Assembly: GCF_024171895.1 (NCBI RefSeq)
Contig: NZ_JAMTCQ010000011.1
Location: 1 to 64,000 of the forward strand
Direction: 5' to 3'
Length of the DNA: 64,000 nucleotides
DNA from: Prauserella halophila
GTDB taxonomy: Bacteria > Actinomycetota > Actinomycetes > Mycobacteriales > Pseudonocardiaceae
In this document: in pieces, positions 20,401 through 28,530 of the stretch
How positions within the stretch are numbered: position 1 is the stretch's first letter
Layout: every line of letters begins with the position of its first letter
Notes under the pieces: generated by a model
Database searches by the model: none
The model's input: only the letters and a program-made list of their open reading frames with translations
Told to the model about the DNA's origin: nothing
Program-made: the position numbers and the translations under genes

Positions 20401-23028
20401 TGCGTCACCGGTGAGTACCGCCCCGGCGCGGCGGACCCGGTCCACTATCGGCTCGTCAGCACCGCGACCGACATGTCCCGGCTCGGGGACGCGCTCGATG
20501 CCGTGGCGGCCCTCGCCGTCGACAGCGAGTCCGGTGGCGGCGAGTCCGGTGGCGGTGATCCGGGCGACGGCGGGGAGACCGGCGACCTGGTGGCGGACGT
20601 CTACGTGACCTGGCCCGACCAGCCCGGCGATGCCGACGCGATGGCCGAGCGGCTCCGGAACGAGCTCGCGGCGGCGTCGCTGCCGGACCGGACGGTACGG
20701 ATCACGGCCAGTGTGGCGGGCCGCAGCGGATCGGCCATGCACCACCACTTCACGTTCACGGCCACCGCCGACGGCCTGGCCGAGGACCGGGTGATCCGGG
20801 GCCTGCACCCGATGATCGCGCAGCGCCTGCAGCTGCCGCGGTGGCGCAACTTCGACCTGACCCGGTTGCCGTCGGCGGACGAGGAGGTCTATCTCTACCG
20901 CGCAGTGGCGCGGGGCAACGAGACCGACGAACGCCTCGTGGCGATGGCCCAGGTGCGGGACCTGACGCCGCTGAAGGACGAGGACACCGGCCGGATCCTG
21001 GCGTTGCCGGACGTCGAGGACACGCTCGACGCGTGCGTGGCGGCGATCCGGCAGGAGCAGGCGGGCCGTCCGGCCAGGAAGCGGCTCGACACGAACCGGG
21101 TGCTGCTGTACGTCTGGCCGCCCAACCGGCTCACGCTCGACGAGGTCGACGCCATCGCGCGCCGCGTGCTGCCGACCACCACGGGTGCGGGCCTCGAGGA
21201 GGTGCTCCTGGTCGGCCGCCGCTCGGACGAGGAGCACGGTGAACTCCGTGACACGGCCGTGCGCATCGGCTACGACGTCGGCTCCGGCGTGAAGGTCGAG
21301 ATCGTCGAACCGCCGTCCGAGGACATCCCGCCGCTCGACGACTACGGCCAGAAGGTGCTGCGCGCCCGGCGGCGCGGGACCGTGTACCCGTACGAGCTCA
21401 CCGCGATGCTCGCCGGCCCCGACGGGACGTTCGCCGAACACGATCTCGACGAGACGGGTGCGCTGGTGCCGGTCGAGCGGCCGAAGGGTGGCAACACGAC
21501 CGGGATCGTCGCGGGGGTGGTGACCACTCCGACGGCGCAGCATCCCGACGGCGTCGCCCGCGTGGTGTTGCTGGGTGACCCGACGAAGTCCTTGGGGTCG
21601 CTGTCGGAACCGGAATGTGCGCGGGTGATCGCCGCGCTGGATCTGGCCGACCGGATGCGGGTACCGGTCGAATGGTTCGCCCTCTCGGCGGGTGCGCGCA
21701 TCGCCATGGACTCGGGTACCGAGAACATGGACTGGGTCGCGGCGGCACTGAAGCGCATCGTCGAGTTCACCCAGGCCGGCGGTGAGATCAACATCGTCGT
21801 CGCCGGGATCAACGTCGGCGCGCAGCCGTACTGGAACGCCGAGGCCACGATGCTGATGCACACCAAGGGGATCCTGGTGATGACGCCGGATTCGGCCATG
21901 GTGCTGACCGGCAAGCAGTCGCTGGACTTCTCCGGTGGCGTCTCGGCCGAGGACAACTTCGGCATCGGCGGCTACGACCGGGTGATGGGGCCGAACGGGC
22001 AGGCCCAGTACTGGGCCGCCGACCTCGCCGGGGCTCGGGACGTGCTGATGCGCCACTACGAGCACACCTACGTCGCGGCCGGGGAAGCGGCGCCACGGCC
22101 GGCGGCGACGACCGACCCGGTCGAGCGGGATGTCTCCGGCTTCCCGCACCACGTCGCGGGCAGCGAGTTCACCACGGTCGGGGAGATTTTCTCCGTCGAG
22201 TCCAATCCGGACCGGAAGAAGCCGTTCGACATCCGCACCGTGATGCGCGCACTGTCCGATCAGGACCATCCGGTGCTGGAACGCTGGGCGGGCATGGCCG
22301 ACGCGGAGACCGCCGTCGTGCAGGACGTGCACCTCGGCGGACGGCCGGTGTGCCTGCTGGGCATCGAGTCGCGACCGGTGCCGCGCCGCGGGTTCCCGCC
22401 GACGGACGGGCCGGACACCTACACCGCGGGCACGCTGTTCCCGCGGTCGTCGAAGAAGGCCGCGCGCGCGATCAATGCGACCAGCGGCAACCGGCCGCTC
22501 GTGGTGCTGGCCAACCTGTCCGGATTCGACGGCAGCCCCGAATCGATGCGCAAGCTCCAGCTGGAGTACGGCGCCGAGATCGGCAGGGCGATCGTGAACT
22601 TCGACGGGCCGATCGTGTTCTGCGTGATCTCGCGTTATCACGGGGGCGCGTTCGTGGTGTTCTCCAAGGCGCTCAACCCGAACATGACCGTGCTGGCGGT
22701 CGAGGGTTCGTACGCGTCGGTGCTCGGTGGCGCTCCCGCCGCAGCGGTGGTGTTCTCCGGCGACGTCGATGCGCGCACGGGCGCCGATCCACGCGTGCAG
22801 GAGGCGCAGCGGGTCGCAGCAGCGGCCGAGGGCGGCGACCGTGCCGCGGCCGCGGCATCGCTGGCCGAGGTGCGCGCCGAGGTGCGGGCGGACAAGCTCG
22901 GCGAGGTGGCCGCGGAGTTCGACGGCATCCACAGCATCGACCGTGCCGTCGAGGTCGGCTCCGTCGATGCGGTGATCCGGCCGGAACGGCTCCGCCCGGC
23001 GATCATCGAGGCGATCGACCGGCCCTGA
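17455..23028 (+). CDS. Single-chain multidomain acyl-CoA carboxylase (eukaryotic-ACC-like layout)
   Basis: About 1,857 residues. Biotin carboxylase: residues 1-455, starting FIRIAIVNRGEAAMRLI, with ATP-grasp loop KATAGGGGRGIRVVE and catalytic EVNTRLQVEHPITE. Biotin carrier: about 585-655, motif LESMKMETVL, biotinyl Lys near 621. A long central region, 680-1330, contains GLHPMIAQRLQLPRWRNFDL and VYLYRAVARG, which resemble the central domain of eukaryotic acetyl-CoA carboxylase. Carboxyltransferase: 1340 to the end, with SRYHGGAFVVFSKALNP. It would carboxylate acetyl-, propionyl- or longer acyl-CoA at the expense of ATP and bicarbonate. Most actinobacteria use separate alpha and beta chains. 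The TTG at 17455 is favoured because gagg lies 10 bases upstream; a TTG at 17446 is too close. Acyl specificity unknown. Confidence 0.88.
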   Translation: MFIRIAIVNRGEAAMRLIRAVRELNAEDGGRRETVALHTDVDRGATFVREADHAWELGNAADRPYLDMAVLERALTESGADAAWVGWGFVAEDPAFPELCERLGVAFVGPSPEAMRKLGDKIGAKLIAEDVGVPVAPWSRGSVDGLEGAIEAASGIGYPLMLKATAGGGGRGIRVVETADDLAEAYERTSAEAERAFGSGVVFLERLVTGARHVEVQVIADGQGTAWALGVRDCSVQRRNQKVIEESASVRLEAEQVADLKASAERLALAVDYRGAATVEFLYHPGERLLAFLEVNTRLQVEHPITEATTSFDLVKAQLHVAEGGALTGPQPQEYGHAVEARLNAEDPDRDFAPAPGHISLLTLPSGPGVRVDTGVGAGDDIPADFDSMIAKIITYGRTRDEALARLRRAVRDTTVLIDGGATNKSFLLDLLDAPEVIDGTADTGWIDRVRSEGRLASHHHSGIALAAAAIEAYEEGEQAERQRLLTTAHGGRPQVRHDGATAIDLKLRGAGYRVTVARTGPRRFRVEIDGATAAPALDVTLERFDDSSGQVTVHGRRYRLVTGTHGPVHLVEVDGVTHRVSRDEGGVLRSPAPALVVATPVEPGDEVESGAPVLVLESMKMETVLRAPFRGRLVQRPVSVGSQVEAGAPLLRLEPMADEDADEADETTGAADAAQSVDLELPAAPPEAPVAEQVERGLDRLRWRLLGFDTGPDEDTGAPTAYLKARTQLADDGTRPLAEEAGLLRVFADLCELTRNRPAAGGQGDHDAGASVHSAREFFHTYLQSLDTERAGLSESFLAKLTRVFAYYGVTELDRTPELEEAVFRIFLAQQRGAADATVVTTVLQQWLTEPAPPEPVRLTVGEALEHLVVATQLRFPVVTDLARSLVFRWFGQPMYRRNRAESYTAVRKHLRHLDARPDAADREERIAAMVATPEPLVRVLAQRMVRPGTDQRPMLEVLARRYYGSRRLHGIDTVRTAGFDCVTGEYRPGAADPVHYRLVSTATDMSRLGDALDAVAALAVDSESGGGESGGGDPGDGGETGDLVADVYVTWPDQPGDADAMAERLRNELAAASLPDRTVRITASVAGRSGSAMHHHFTFTATADGLAEDRVIRGLHPMIAQRLQLPRWRNFDLTRLPSADEEVYLYRAVARGNETDERLVAMAQVRDLTPLKDEDTGRILALPDVEDTLDACVAAIRQEQAGRPARKRLDTNRVLLYVWPPNRLTLDEVDAIARRVLPTTTGAGLEEVLLVGRRSDEEHGELRDTAVRIGYDVGSGVKVEIVEPPSEDIPPLDDYGQKVLRARRRGTVYPYELTAMLAGPDGTFAEHDLDETGALVPVERPKGGNTTGIVAGVVTTPTAQHPDGVARVVLLGDPTKSLGSLSEPECARVIAALDLADRMRVPVEWFALSAGARIAMDSGTENMDWVAAALKRIVEFTQAGGEINIVVAGINVGAQPYWNAEATMLMHTKGILVMTPDSAMVLTGKQSLDFSGGVSAEDNFGIGGYDRVMGPNGQAQYWAADLAGARDVLMRHYEHTYVAAGEAAPRPAATTDPVERDVSGFPHHVAGSEFTTVGEIFSVESNPDRKKPFDIRTVMRALSDQDHPVLERWAGMADAETAVVQDVHLGGRPVCLLGIESRPVPRRGFPPTDGPDTYTAGTLFPRSSKKAARAINATSGNRPLVVLANLSGFDGSPESMRKLQLEYGAEIGRAIVNFDGPIVFCVISRYHGGAFVVFSKALNPNMTVLAVEGSYASVLGGAPAAAVVFSGDVDARTGADPRVQEAQRVAAAAEGGDRAAAAASLAEVRAEVRADKLGEVAAEFDGIHSIDRAVEVGSVDAVIRPERLRPAIIEAIDRP

Positions 23029-23058
23029 CCCCGCGTCCGCGGCGGGACGGCCGACGCT

Positions 23059-23097
23059 CGTGGGCGGGCCGGGGAGCGCATCCCCGGCCCGCCCACG
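23059..23097. terminator. 17-bp perfect hairpin between convergent genes
   Basis: Arms 23059-23075 and 23081-23097, loop gcgca, between the carboxylase stop and the TauE/SafE stop. No T-run. Confidence 0.8.
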
Positions 23098-23111
23098 CGG
23101 GTGATGCAGGG

Positions 23112-24158
23112 TCAGGCGTGTCCGGACGGTCCGTTCCGCTCGGCGGTGCCGGCGCCGGGTTCGCCTGCCGCCGTGCCGGTTGCCGCGGCGTCGGCGGCGG
23201 CCGTGGTGTCGGCGGTTGCGGTGGTGTCGGTGGTTGCTGTGGCAGTGGTCGCCGTGGCGTGGTCCGGGACGGTTTCGCCGGCCAGGACGTTCATGCGGCG
23301 TTCCGCCCGGATCGAGCGGATCGCGGCGGTGAGGCCGGCCGCCCACAGCACGCCGATGCCGGCCAGCACGGTGACGGTGACCGTCGGCGGGACGTCGAGC
23401 GAGGCGAGCAGTGCGCGGCTGTTGGTGAACACGATGAGGCCGCCTGCTGCTGCGCCGAGGATCCGCGGCGGCAGTCTGCGGACCAGCCATGCGGCCAGCG
23501 GCGCCGCGACGATACCGCCGAGCATCAGCCCGGCGACGACCGTGTAGTTCATACCACCGGTGTGCGACAGCGCGAACAGGAATCCCACGCTCGCCGCGAT
23601 CGCCACGACGAACTCGGACGTGTCGACCGAGCCCACGACCTTGCGTGGTTCGAGCCGGCCCGACGACAGCAGCGTCGTCGTCGCGACCGGGCCCCAGCCG
23701 CCTCCGCCGCTGGCGTCGACGAAGCCGGCGACGACACCGAGCGGAGCGAGGAAGCGTGCGCCGGGCCGTGCCGTGGTGAGCAGTGAGCCCAGGTTCAGGA
23801 ACGCGAACCGGATGAGCACGTACAGGCCGAGCAGCAACAGGATCGTCGTGATCCACAGCTGGGCCGACGAGGCGGCCAGCGAGGTGAGCACGTAGGCGCC
23901 CAGCACGGCGCCGGCGGCGCCCGGCAGGGCCAGCGTACCGACGACGCGCCAGTCGACGTTGCGCATCTTCCAGTGCGACAGGCCGGACGCGAGCGTGGTG
24001 CCGACCTCGGCCAGATGCACGGCCGCGGAGGCGACCGCCGGGGTGGTGCCCGCGACCAGCAGGGTCGTCGTCGCCGTGACGCCGAAGGCCATGCCGAGTG
24101 AGCCGTCGACCAGCTGGGCCAGGAACCCGGCCAGTCCGAACAGGAGCAGTGTGTGCAT
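23112..24158 (-). CDS. TauE/SafE-family membrane permease
   Basis: A 348-residue membrane protein with the duplicated TauE/SafE fold. The first half opens LLLFGLAGFLAQLVDGSLGM and contains AVASAAVHLAEVGTT; the second half has GVVAGFVDASGGGGWGP, the conserved Gly-rich repeat. About eight to nine membrane segments, then an Ala/Thr-rich hydrophilic tail of some 60 residues (TATTATATTDTT type), probably disordered. The ATG at 24158 has gaggtcgg upstream. Relatives export sulfite, sulfoacetate or other small anions. No sulfur genes adjoin it, so the substrate is open. Divergent from a ROK regulator. Confidence 0.85.
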   Translation of the reverse strand: MHTLLLFGLAGFLAQLVDGSLGMAFGVTATTTLLVAGTTPAVASAAVHLAEVGTTLASGLSHWKMRNVDWRVVGTLALPGAAGAVLGAYVLTSLAASSAQLWITTILLLLGLYVLIRFAFLNLGSLLTTARPGARFLAPLGVVAGFVDASGGGGWGPVATTTLLSSGRLEPRKVVGSVDTSEFVVAIAASVGFLFALSHTGGMNYTVVAGLMLGGIVAAPLAAWLVRRLPPRILGAAAGGLIVFTNSRALLASLDVPPTVTVTVLAGIGVLWAAGLTAAIRSIRAERRMNVLAGETVPDHATATTATATTDTTATADTTAAADAAATGTAAGEPGAGTAERNGPSGHA

Positions 24159-24580
24159 GCCGACCTCGGTGAATCGAAAGGTGCCCGGCAATTCCGCAGG
24201 ATGTCGGAATTGCCGGTATCAGGTGTGTTCCGTAGTGCGGCGGGTCCCGCTTTCCGCCCGCGGTGCCGCGCATTTCTTCCGCTGGCCGCGTCGTCCGCGG
24301 CTCCGTTCGGACAGCGGTGGAGTCCGATCGCAGGCGCGTGTGGTCGCAGGTGAAGGCAGTCGTGTCCGCCGCTGCGTCCGATGCTGGCACGACGACGATC
24401 CCGGGGTCCACTGTTTCGGGAAACTGTGGAACGTGACGGGTGACACGGTTTTTCTAACTTGGTGAAAAGAAATTCTGCAACGCCGGGAAATTAATTCCGG
24501 CGGCTTCCGGGGGATGGGAAATCCGGCGGGACGGGGTGGTGGGCACGTAGGGTTCGACCGAGACGAAAGTGAGGTCACGA
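24159..24580. promoter_or_regulatory. Divergent control region between the TauE/SafE and ROK genes
   Basis: 422 bases without a gene. It contains ttttc-N9-gaaaa at 24450-24468, the T/A-flanked inverted-repeat type bound by NagC/Mlc-like ROK proteins, and a second near-palindrome (ggaaattaattcc) at 24486-24498. Both are AT-rich islands in GC-rich DNA. Operator role for the neighbouring ROK regulator is inferred. Confidence 0.45.
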
Positions 24581-25792
24581 GTGGGCAGGCGGCTACCGGC
24601 GTCGGTCAGGGACGTTCCCGGTGCGGGCGGAGTGAGGGAGTCCAATGCGGCCGCGGTGCTGGCCGCGGCCCGGAGGGAGGGGCCGCTGTCACGCGCCGAG
24701 ATCGCACGGCTGACGGGGCTGAGCATGCCCACGGTCAGCAGGCAGATCACCGCACTGACGGACCTGGCGTTGCTGCGGGAGGCGCCCGAGGTGGCGACCG
24801 GCGGCGGGATCGGCAGGCCGACCGTGCCGGTGCGACTCGACGAGAACGTGATCGCCGCGTGCGGTGTCCACATCGGCATCGTGACCACGACCTACGGACT
24901 GACCACCCTGTCGGGGCGGCTGTTGGGCAGTGAGCGCATCCCGACCCCGCAGGGTTCGGCGGCGGACGTGCTGCGGGCCATCGGCGACGAGGTCAGCACC
25001 TTCCTGGCCGAGTGGCCGCAGCGCCGCATCATCGGGATCGGGCTGGCCATCGGGGGTCAGGTCGACGCCGAGCGTGGGCGGCTCGACCACGGCCCGCTGG
25101 ACTGGCACGGCGTGCCCGCGAGGGATGTGCTCGAAGAGGTCACCGGATTGGCGGTGCACCTGGACGGGCACGTGCCGGCGATGGCGACGGCGGAGCTGTT
25201 GTTCGGCGTGTCCGGGCGGGCGGCGAGCTCGCTGTACTTCTACGCGCGCGAGATGACCGGTGTGGCGGTGGCCGTCGACGGCGTGCTGCACCGCGGTCCG
25301 GGGCAATCCGGCAGTATCGCCCACCTGCCTGTCGGCAGTGACGTGCGGTGCGACTGCGGGCGCACGGGCTGTCTCGAGGCGACGGTCGCCGAACGCGCCG
25401 TGGTCGAGCGCGCCAGGGACGCGGGGATCATCACCGGCTCGGAGCTGAGCGACCTGGTCGCCGCCGCGGATGCCGATCCGCGAGCCCGGGGGATGCTCAC
25501 CGAACGGGCGCGGGCGCTCGGCCGGGCGATCGCGATGACCCGCGACCTGGTCAACCCGGAGCTGGTCGTGCTCGGCGGGCAGGCGATCACCGAGACACCG
25601 GCCTACCTGGACACCGTGCTGGCGGAGTTCGCCTCCTCGACGATGCTGCCGGGTACCGACCTGATCACCGTGACCCGGTTCGGGCGGAACGTGCAGGCGA
25701 TGGCGGCGTGCACGGGACTGCTCACGCAGCTCTACGACCACCCGCTGTCCCTGCTCGGCGCCGGCGCGCCGCATGATCGCCGCGATGCGTGA
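24581..25792 (+). CDS. ROK-family transcriptional regulator
   Basis: A 403-residue protein: N-terminal winged HTH (residues 20-80, RAEIARLTGLSMPTVSRQIT) and a C-terminal sugar-kinase-like ROK domain. The zinc motif CDCGRTGCLEA is complete and the glycine-rich loop GIGLAIGGQVD is present. HTH-bearing ROK proteins are sugar-responsive repressors (NagC/XylR type). The GTG at 24581 has gaggt 6 bases upstream; a GTG at 24569 is the alternative. No sugar genes adjoin it; the divergent target is a TauE/SafE permease. Confidence 0.88.
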   Translation: MGRRLPASVRDVPGAGGVRESNAAAVLAAARREGPLSRAEIARLTGLSMPTVSRQITALTDLALLREAPEVATGGGIGRPTVPVRLDENVIAACGVHIGIVTTTYGLTTLSGRLLGSERIPTPQGSAADVLRAIGDEVSTFLAEWPQRRIIGIGLAIGGQVDAERGRLDHGPLDWHGVPARDVLEEVTGLAVHLDGHVPAMATAELLFGVSGRAASSLYFYAREMTGVAVAVDGVLHRGPGQSGSIAHLPVGSDVRCDCGRTGCLEATVAERAVVERARDAGIITGSELSDLVAAADADPRARGMLTERARALGRAIAMTRDLVNPELVVLGGQAITETPAYLDTVLAEFASSTMLPGTDLITVTRFGRNVQAMAACTGLLTQLYDHPLSLLGAGAPHDRRDA

Positions 25793-25850
25793 TGCCGGGG
25801 GCGCGTGATCGGGGACCGGTGAGCACCGCGCGCACCGCATCGGCAGCAGG

Positions 25851-25884
25851 GCGTTTCGGATCGCGGGGCGTTTCGGATCGCGGG
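25851..25884. repeat. 17-bp tandem duplication
   Basis: Two perfect adjacent copies of gcgtttcggatcgcggg in the 165-base gap before the pyruvate oxidase gene. Confidence 0.85.
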
Positions 25885-25957
25885 GCGGGCGTCGCGCATC
25901 GACAATCGAACCGGAACACCCGAGCCGCAGCACCGCCGACCCACGAAGGAGTACGAC

Positions 25958-27697
25958 ATGGCCCGAGCCTCGGTCGCCGATCAGTTCATCGAGGTACTGG
26001 TGCAGGCCGGTGTGTCACGGATCTACGGCGTCGTCGGCGACAGCCTCAACCCGATCGTCGACGCGATCCGGCGCACGCCCGGCATCGACTGGGTGCACGT
26101 GCGCAACGAGGAGGCGGGTGCGTTCGCCGCGGCGGCGGAGGCGCAGCTGACCGGCAGGCTCGCGGTCTGCGCGGGCAGCTGCGGACCCGGCAACACGCAC
26201 CTCGTCCAGGGCCTCTACGACGCTCACCGCACGGGCGCGCCGGTGCTCGCACTGGCCTCGCACATCCCGGCCAGCCAGATCGGCACCGGCTTCTTCCAGG
26301 AGACGCACCCGGAACGCCTCTTCGTCGACTGCAGCGGTTACTGCGAGACGATCAGCACGGCGGAGCAGGTCCCGCGGGTGCCGCGGATCGCGATCCAGCG
26401 TGCGCTCGCCGGCGGTGGAGTATCGGTCCTGGTGATGCCCGGTGATCTGGCGCACGGCGACGCGGCGGGCGCCACCGGCACGAACACGTTCATCACCGAA
26501 CGCGCCGTGGCGGTGCCGCCGCAGACGCAGGTGCAGGCACTGGCCGGCGCGCTCAACCGGGCCAGGACGGTCACGCTGTTCTGCGGTGCCGGGGTCGCCG
26601 ACGCCCATGCCGAGGTCATGGAGCTGGCGGGCCGCGTGCACGCTCCGGTGGGGCATTCGCTCCGCGGGAAGGAATGGGTGCAGTACGACAACCCGTTCGA
26701 TGTCGGCATGAGCGGGCTGCTCGGCTACGGGGCCTGCTACCGGGCCACCCAGGACGCCGACCTGCTGGTGTTGCTCGGCACGGACTTTCCCTACGACGGC
26801 TTCCTGCCGCTGGAACGCACCGTGCAGGTCGACCACGACGCGAGCAGGCTCGGCAGGCGCACCCCGCTCGAGGCCGGCGTGCACGGCGACGTCGGCGAGA
26901 CCCTGCGCGCCGTGTTGCCCCTGGTGGAGCAGAAAACCGACCGCGACTTCCTGGACGGCATGCTCCGCGAACACTGCCGTTCCCTCGAAACGGTGGTCGA
27001 GGCGTACACCAGGGACGTCGGTGACCGCACGCCGATCCACCCGGAGTACGTCGCCGACGTGCTGGACGACCTGGCCGCCGAGGACGCCGTGTTCACCGTC
27101 GACACCGGCATGTGCAACGTGTGGGCGGCTCGCTACCTCACGCCGAACGGGCACAGGCGCGTGATCGGCTCGTTCCTGCACGGGACGATGGCCAACGCAC
27201 TGCCGCACGCCGTCGGCGCGCAGCTGGCGTACCCGCAGCGGCAGGTCGTGTCGATGTCCGGTGACGGCGGCCTGGCGATGCTGCTCGGGGAACTGCTCAC
27301 GGTGCGGCTGCACGATCTGCCGGTGAAAATCGTGCTGTTCAACAACTCGTCGCTCGGCATGGTCAAGCTCGAAATGCTCGTGGAGGGGCTGCCCGACTAC
27401 CAGACCGACCACGCCGGGGTGGACTATGCCGCGATCGCCGAAGGCGCGGGAATCCCGGCCACGCGGGTCACCGAGCCGGGGCAGGTGCGCACCGCACTCG
27501 CGGACGCGCTCGCCCGCCCGGGGCCCGCGCTCGTCGACGTGGTGACCGATCCCAACGCCATGTCGATGCCGCCGCACATCACGGCCCAGCAGATGAAGGG
27601 CTTCGCGCTGGCGGCGAGCAAAGTGGTGCTGGGAGGCGGCGTCGGAAAGATGGTGGAACTGGCCCGTTCCAACCTGCGCAACATCCCGCGTCCGTGA
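25958..27697 (+). CDS. poxB: ThDP-dependent pyruvate dehydrogenase (quinone)/pyruvate oxidase, PoxB-like
   Basis: A 579-residue ThDP enzyme with the three-domain order PYR-middle-PP. The activating Glu lies in HVRNEEAGAFAAAAE; CAGSCGPGNTHLVQGLYDAH is the conserved N-terminal loop; the ThDP/Mg motif runs from MSGDGGLAML to VLFNNSSLGM. The sequence matches the PoxB group, which decarboxylates pyruvate to acetate and CO2 and passes electrons through FAD to quinone at the membrane, rather than acetolactate synthase. The ATG at 25958 follows gaaggag. Acetate from PoxB would need an acyl-CoA synthetase such as the one at 61.1 kb to be reused (speculation). Confidence 0.88.
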   Translation: MARASVADQFIEVLVQAGVSRIYGVVGDSLNPIVDAIRRTPGIDWVHVRNEEAGAFAAAAEAQLTGRLAVCAGSCGPGNTHLVQGLYDAHRTGAPVLALASHIPASQIGTGFFQETHPERLFVDCSGYCETISTAEQVPRVPRIAIQRALAGGGVSVLVMPGDLAHGDAAGATGTNTFITERAVAVPPQTQVQALAGALNRARTVTLFCGAGVADAHAEVMELAGRVHAPVGHSLRGKEWVQYDNPFDVGMSGLLGYGACYRATQDADLLVLLGTDFPYDGFLPLERTVQVDHDASRLGRRTPLEAGVHGDVGETLRAVLPLVEQKTDRDFLDGMLREHCRSLETVVEAYTRDVGDRTPIHPEYVADVLDDLAAEDAVFTVDTGMCNVWAARYLTPNGHRRVIGSFLHGTMANALPHAVGAQLAYPQRQVVSMSGDGGLAMLLGELLTVRLHDLPVKIVLFNNSSLGMVKLEMLVEGLPDYQTDHAGVDYAAIAEGAGIPATRVTEPGQVRTALADALARPGPALVDVVTDPNAMSMPPHITAQQMKGFALAASKVVLGGGVGKMVELARSNLRNIPRP

Positions 27698-27799
27698 CGG
27701 ACATCCACAACGGACATCCCTTACGGACATCCGAAGTGGACCGGGCCGGGGTTGCCGGACGATGGAGTCGGTCGCTGCCTCGGGTGCGGGGACGGGGGC
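27698..27799. other. Intergenic gap with short direct repeats
   Basis: Three copies of acggacatcc lie between about 27696 and 27733, straight after the poxB stop. No hairpin strong enough to call. Confidence 0.5.
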
Positions 27800-28435
27800 T
27801 CATGCGTGCTGAGGGTGCAGCAACGCCATGACCTCGTCGTCGGTCACCGGCCGGAAGTTGCGGTACCAGTTGCCGACCGCGCGCATCCACACCCGTGGAT
27901 TCGGGCACACCGTGTGGTCGGCGGCCGAGGACAGCTCCTCGAGTACGTCCGCAGGCGCCACGGGTACGGCGAGGGTGAGCAGCCGCGCACCGCGGGAGGC
28001 GACCGATTGCAGGGCCGCACGAACGGTCGCTCCCGTGGCGACGCCGTCGTCCACGACGATCACACACCGGCCCTCGAGCGGTGCGGGCTGCCTGCCGCGG
28101 CGCAGCCGTGCGACGGATCTGTCCAGTTCGGGAAACGCCTCGGCCGCGGCACGGTCGACCTCGGCGGCGCCGAGGCGGCGGTGGCGCAGCACGTCCGGGT
28201 TGGTGACGATCGTGCCGCCTTCGGCGATCGCGCCGAGCGCCAGCTCCGAATCGCCGGGCACGCCGAGCTTGCGGACGCCGATGATGTCGAGCTCCCCTCC
28301 GAGCGCCTCCGCCACCGGGCCGGCGACGACCACACCGCCCCGCGGCAGGCCGAGTACCAGTGGCCGCTGCCCGGCCAGATGGTGCAGCCGGGCGGCCAGT
28401 TCACGCCCGGCGTCGCGGCGATCGGTGAACTCCAT
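27800..28435 (-). CDS. Phosphoribosyltransferase-family protein
   Basis: A 211-residue type I PRTase fold. The PRPP-binding loop is CVIVVDDGVATGATVRAA (about residue 120), and LVLGLPRGGVVVAGPVAEAL near the N-terminus is the second conserved block. This is the stand-alone subfamily often found beside stress or erythromycin-esterase-type genes in actinobacteria; its base or other substrate is not established. The ATG at 28435 is chosen; an ATG at 28468 is in frame. It lies just downstream of bluB on the same strand but across a gap of about 95 bases. Confidence 0.82.
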   Translation of the reverse strand: MEFTDRRDAGRELAARLHHLAGQRPLVLGLPRGGVVVAGPVAEALGGELDIIGVRKLGVPGDSELALGAIAEGGTIVTNPDVLRHRRLGAAEVDRAAAEAFPELDRSVARLRRGRQPAPLEGRCVIVVDDGVATGATVRAALQSVASRGARLLTLAVPVAPADVLEELSSAADHTVCPNPRVWMRAVGNWYRNFRPVTDDEVMALLHPQHA

Positions 28436-28530
28436 GCGCGCATACTCCGTACGCGGGGGTGTCTCCACCGTTCAGGGTGCGCTCCCGGTCCGCGGGTGTC
28501 CAGCGTCCGGTGGGGCGGTGACGGCGTGGC

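Noticed and set aside
17785-24411. 2,208-codon open frame on the minus strand
   Set aside because: Antisense to the carboxylase gene; product is His/Arg/Gly-rich low-complexity sequence, the usual shadow of a high-GC gene. The plus-strand frame has clear domains throughout.
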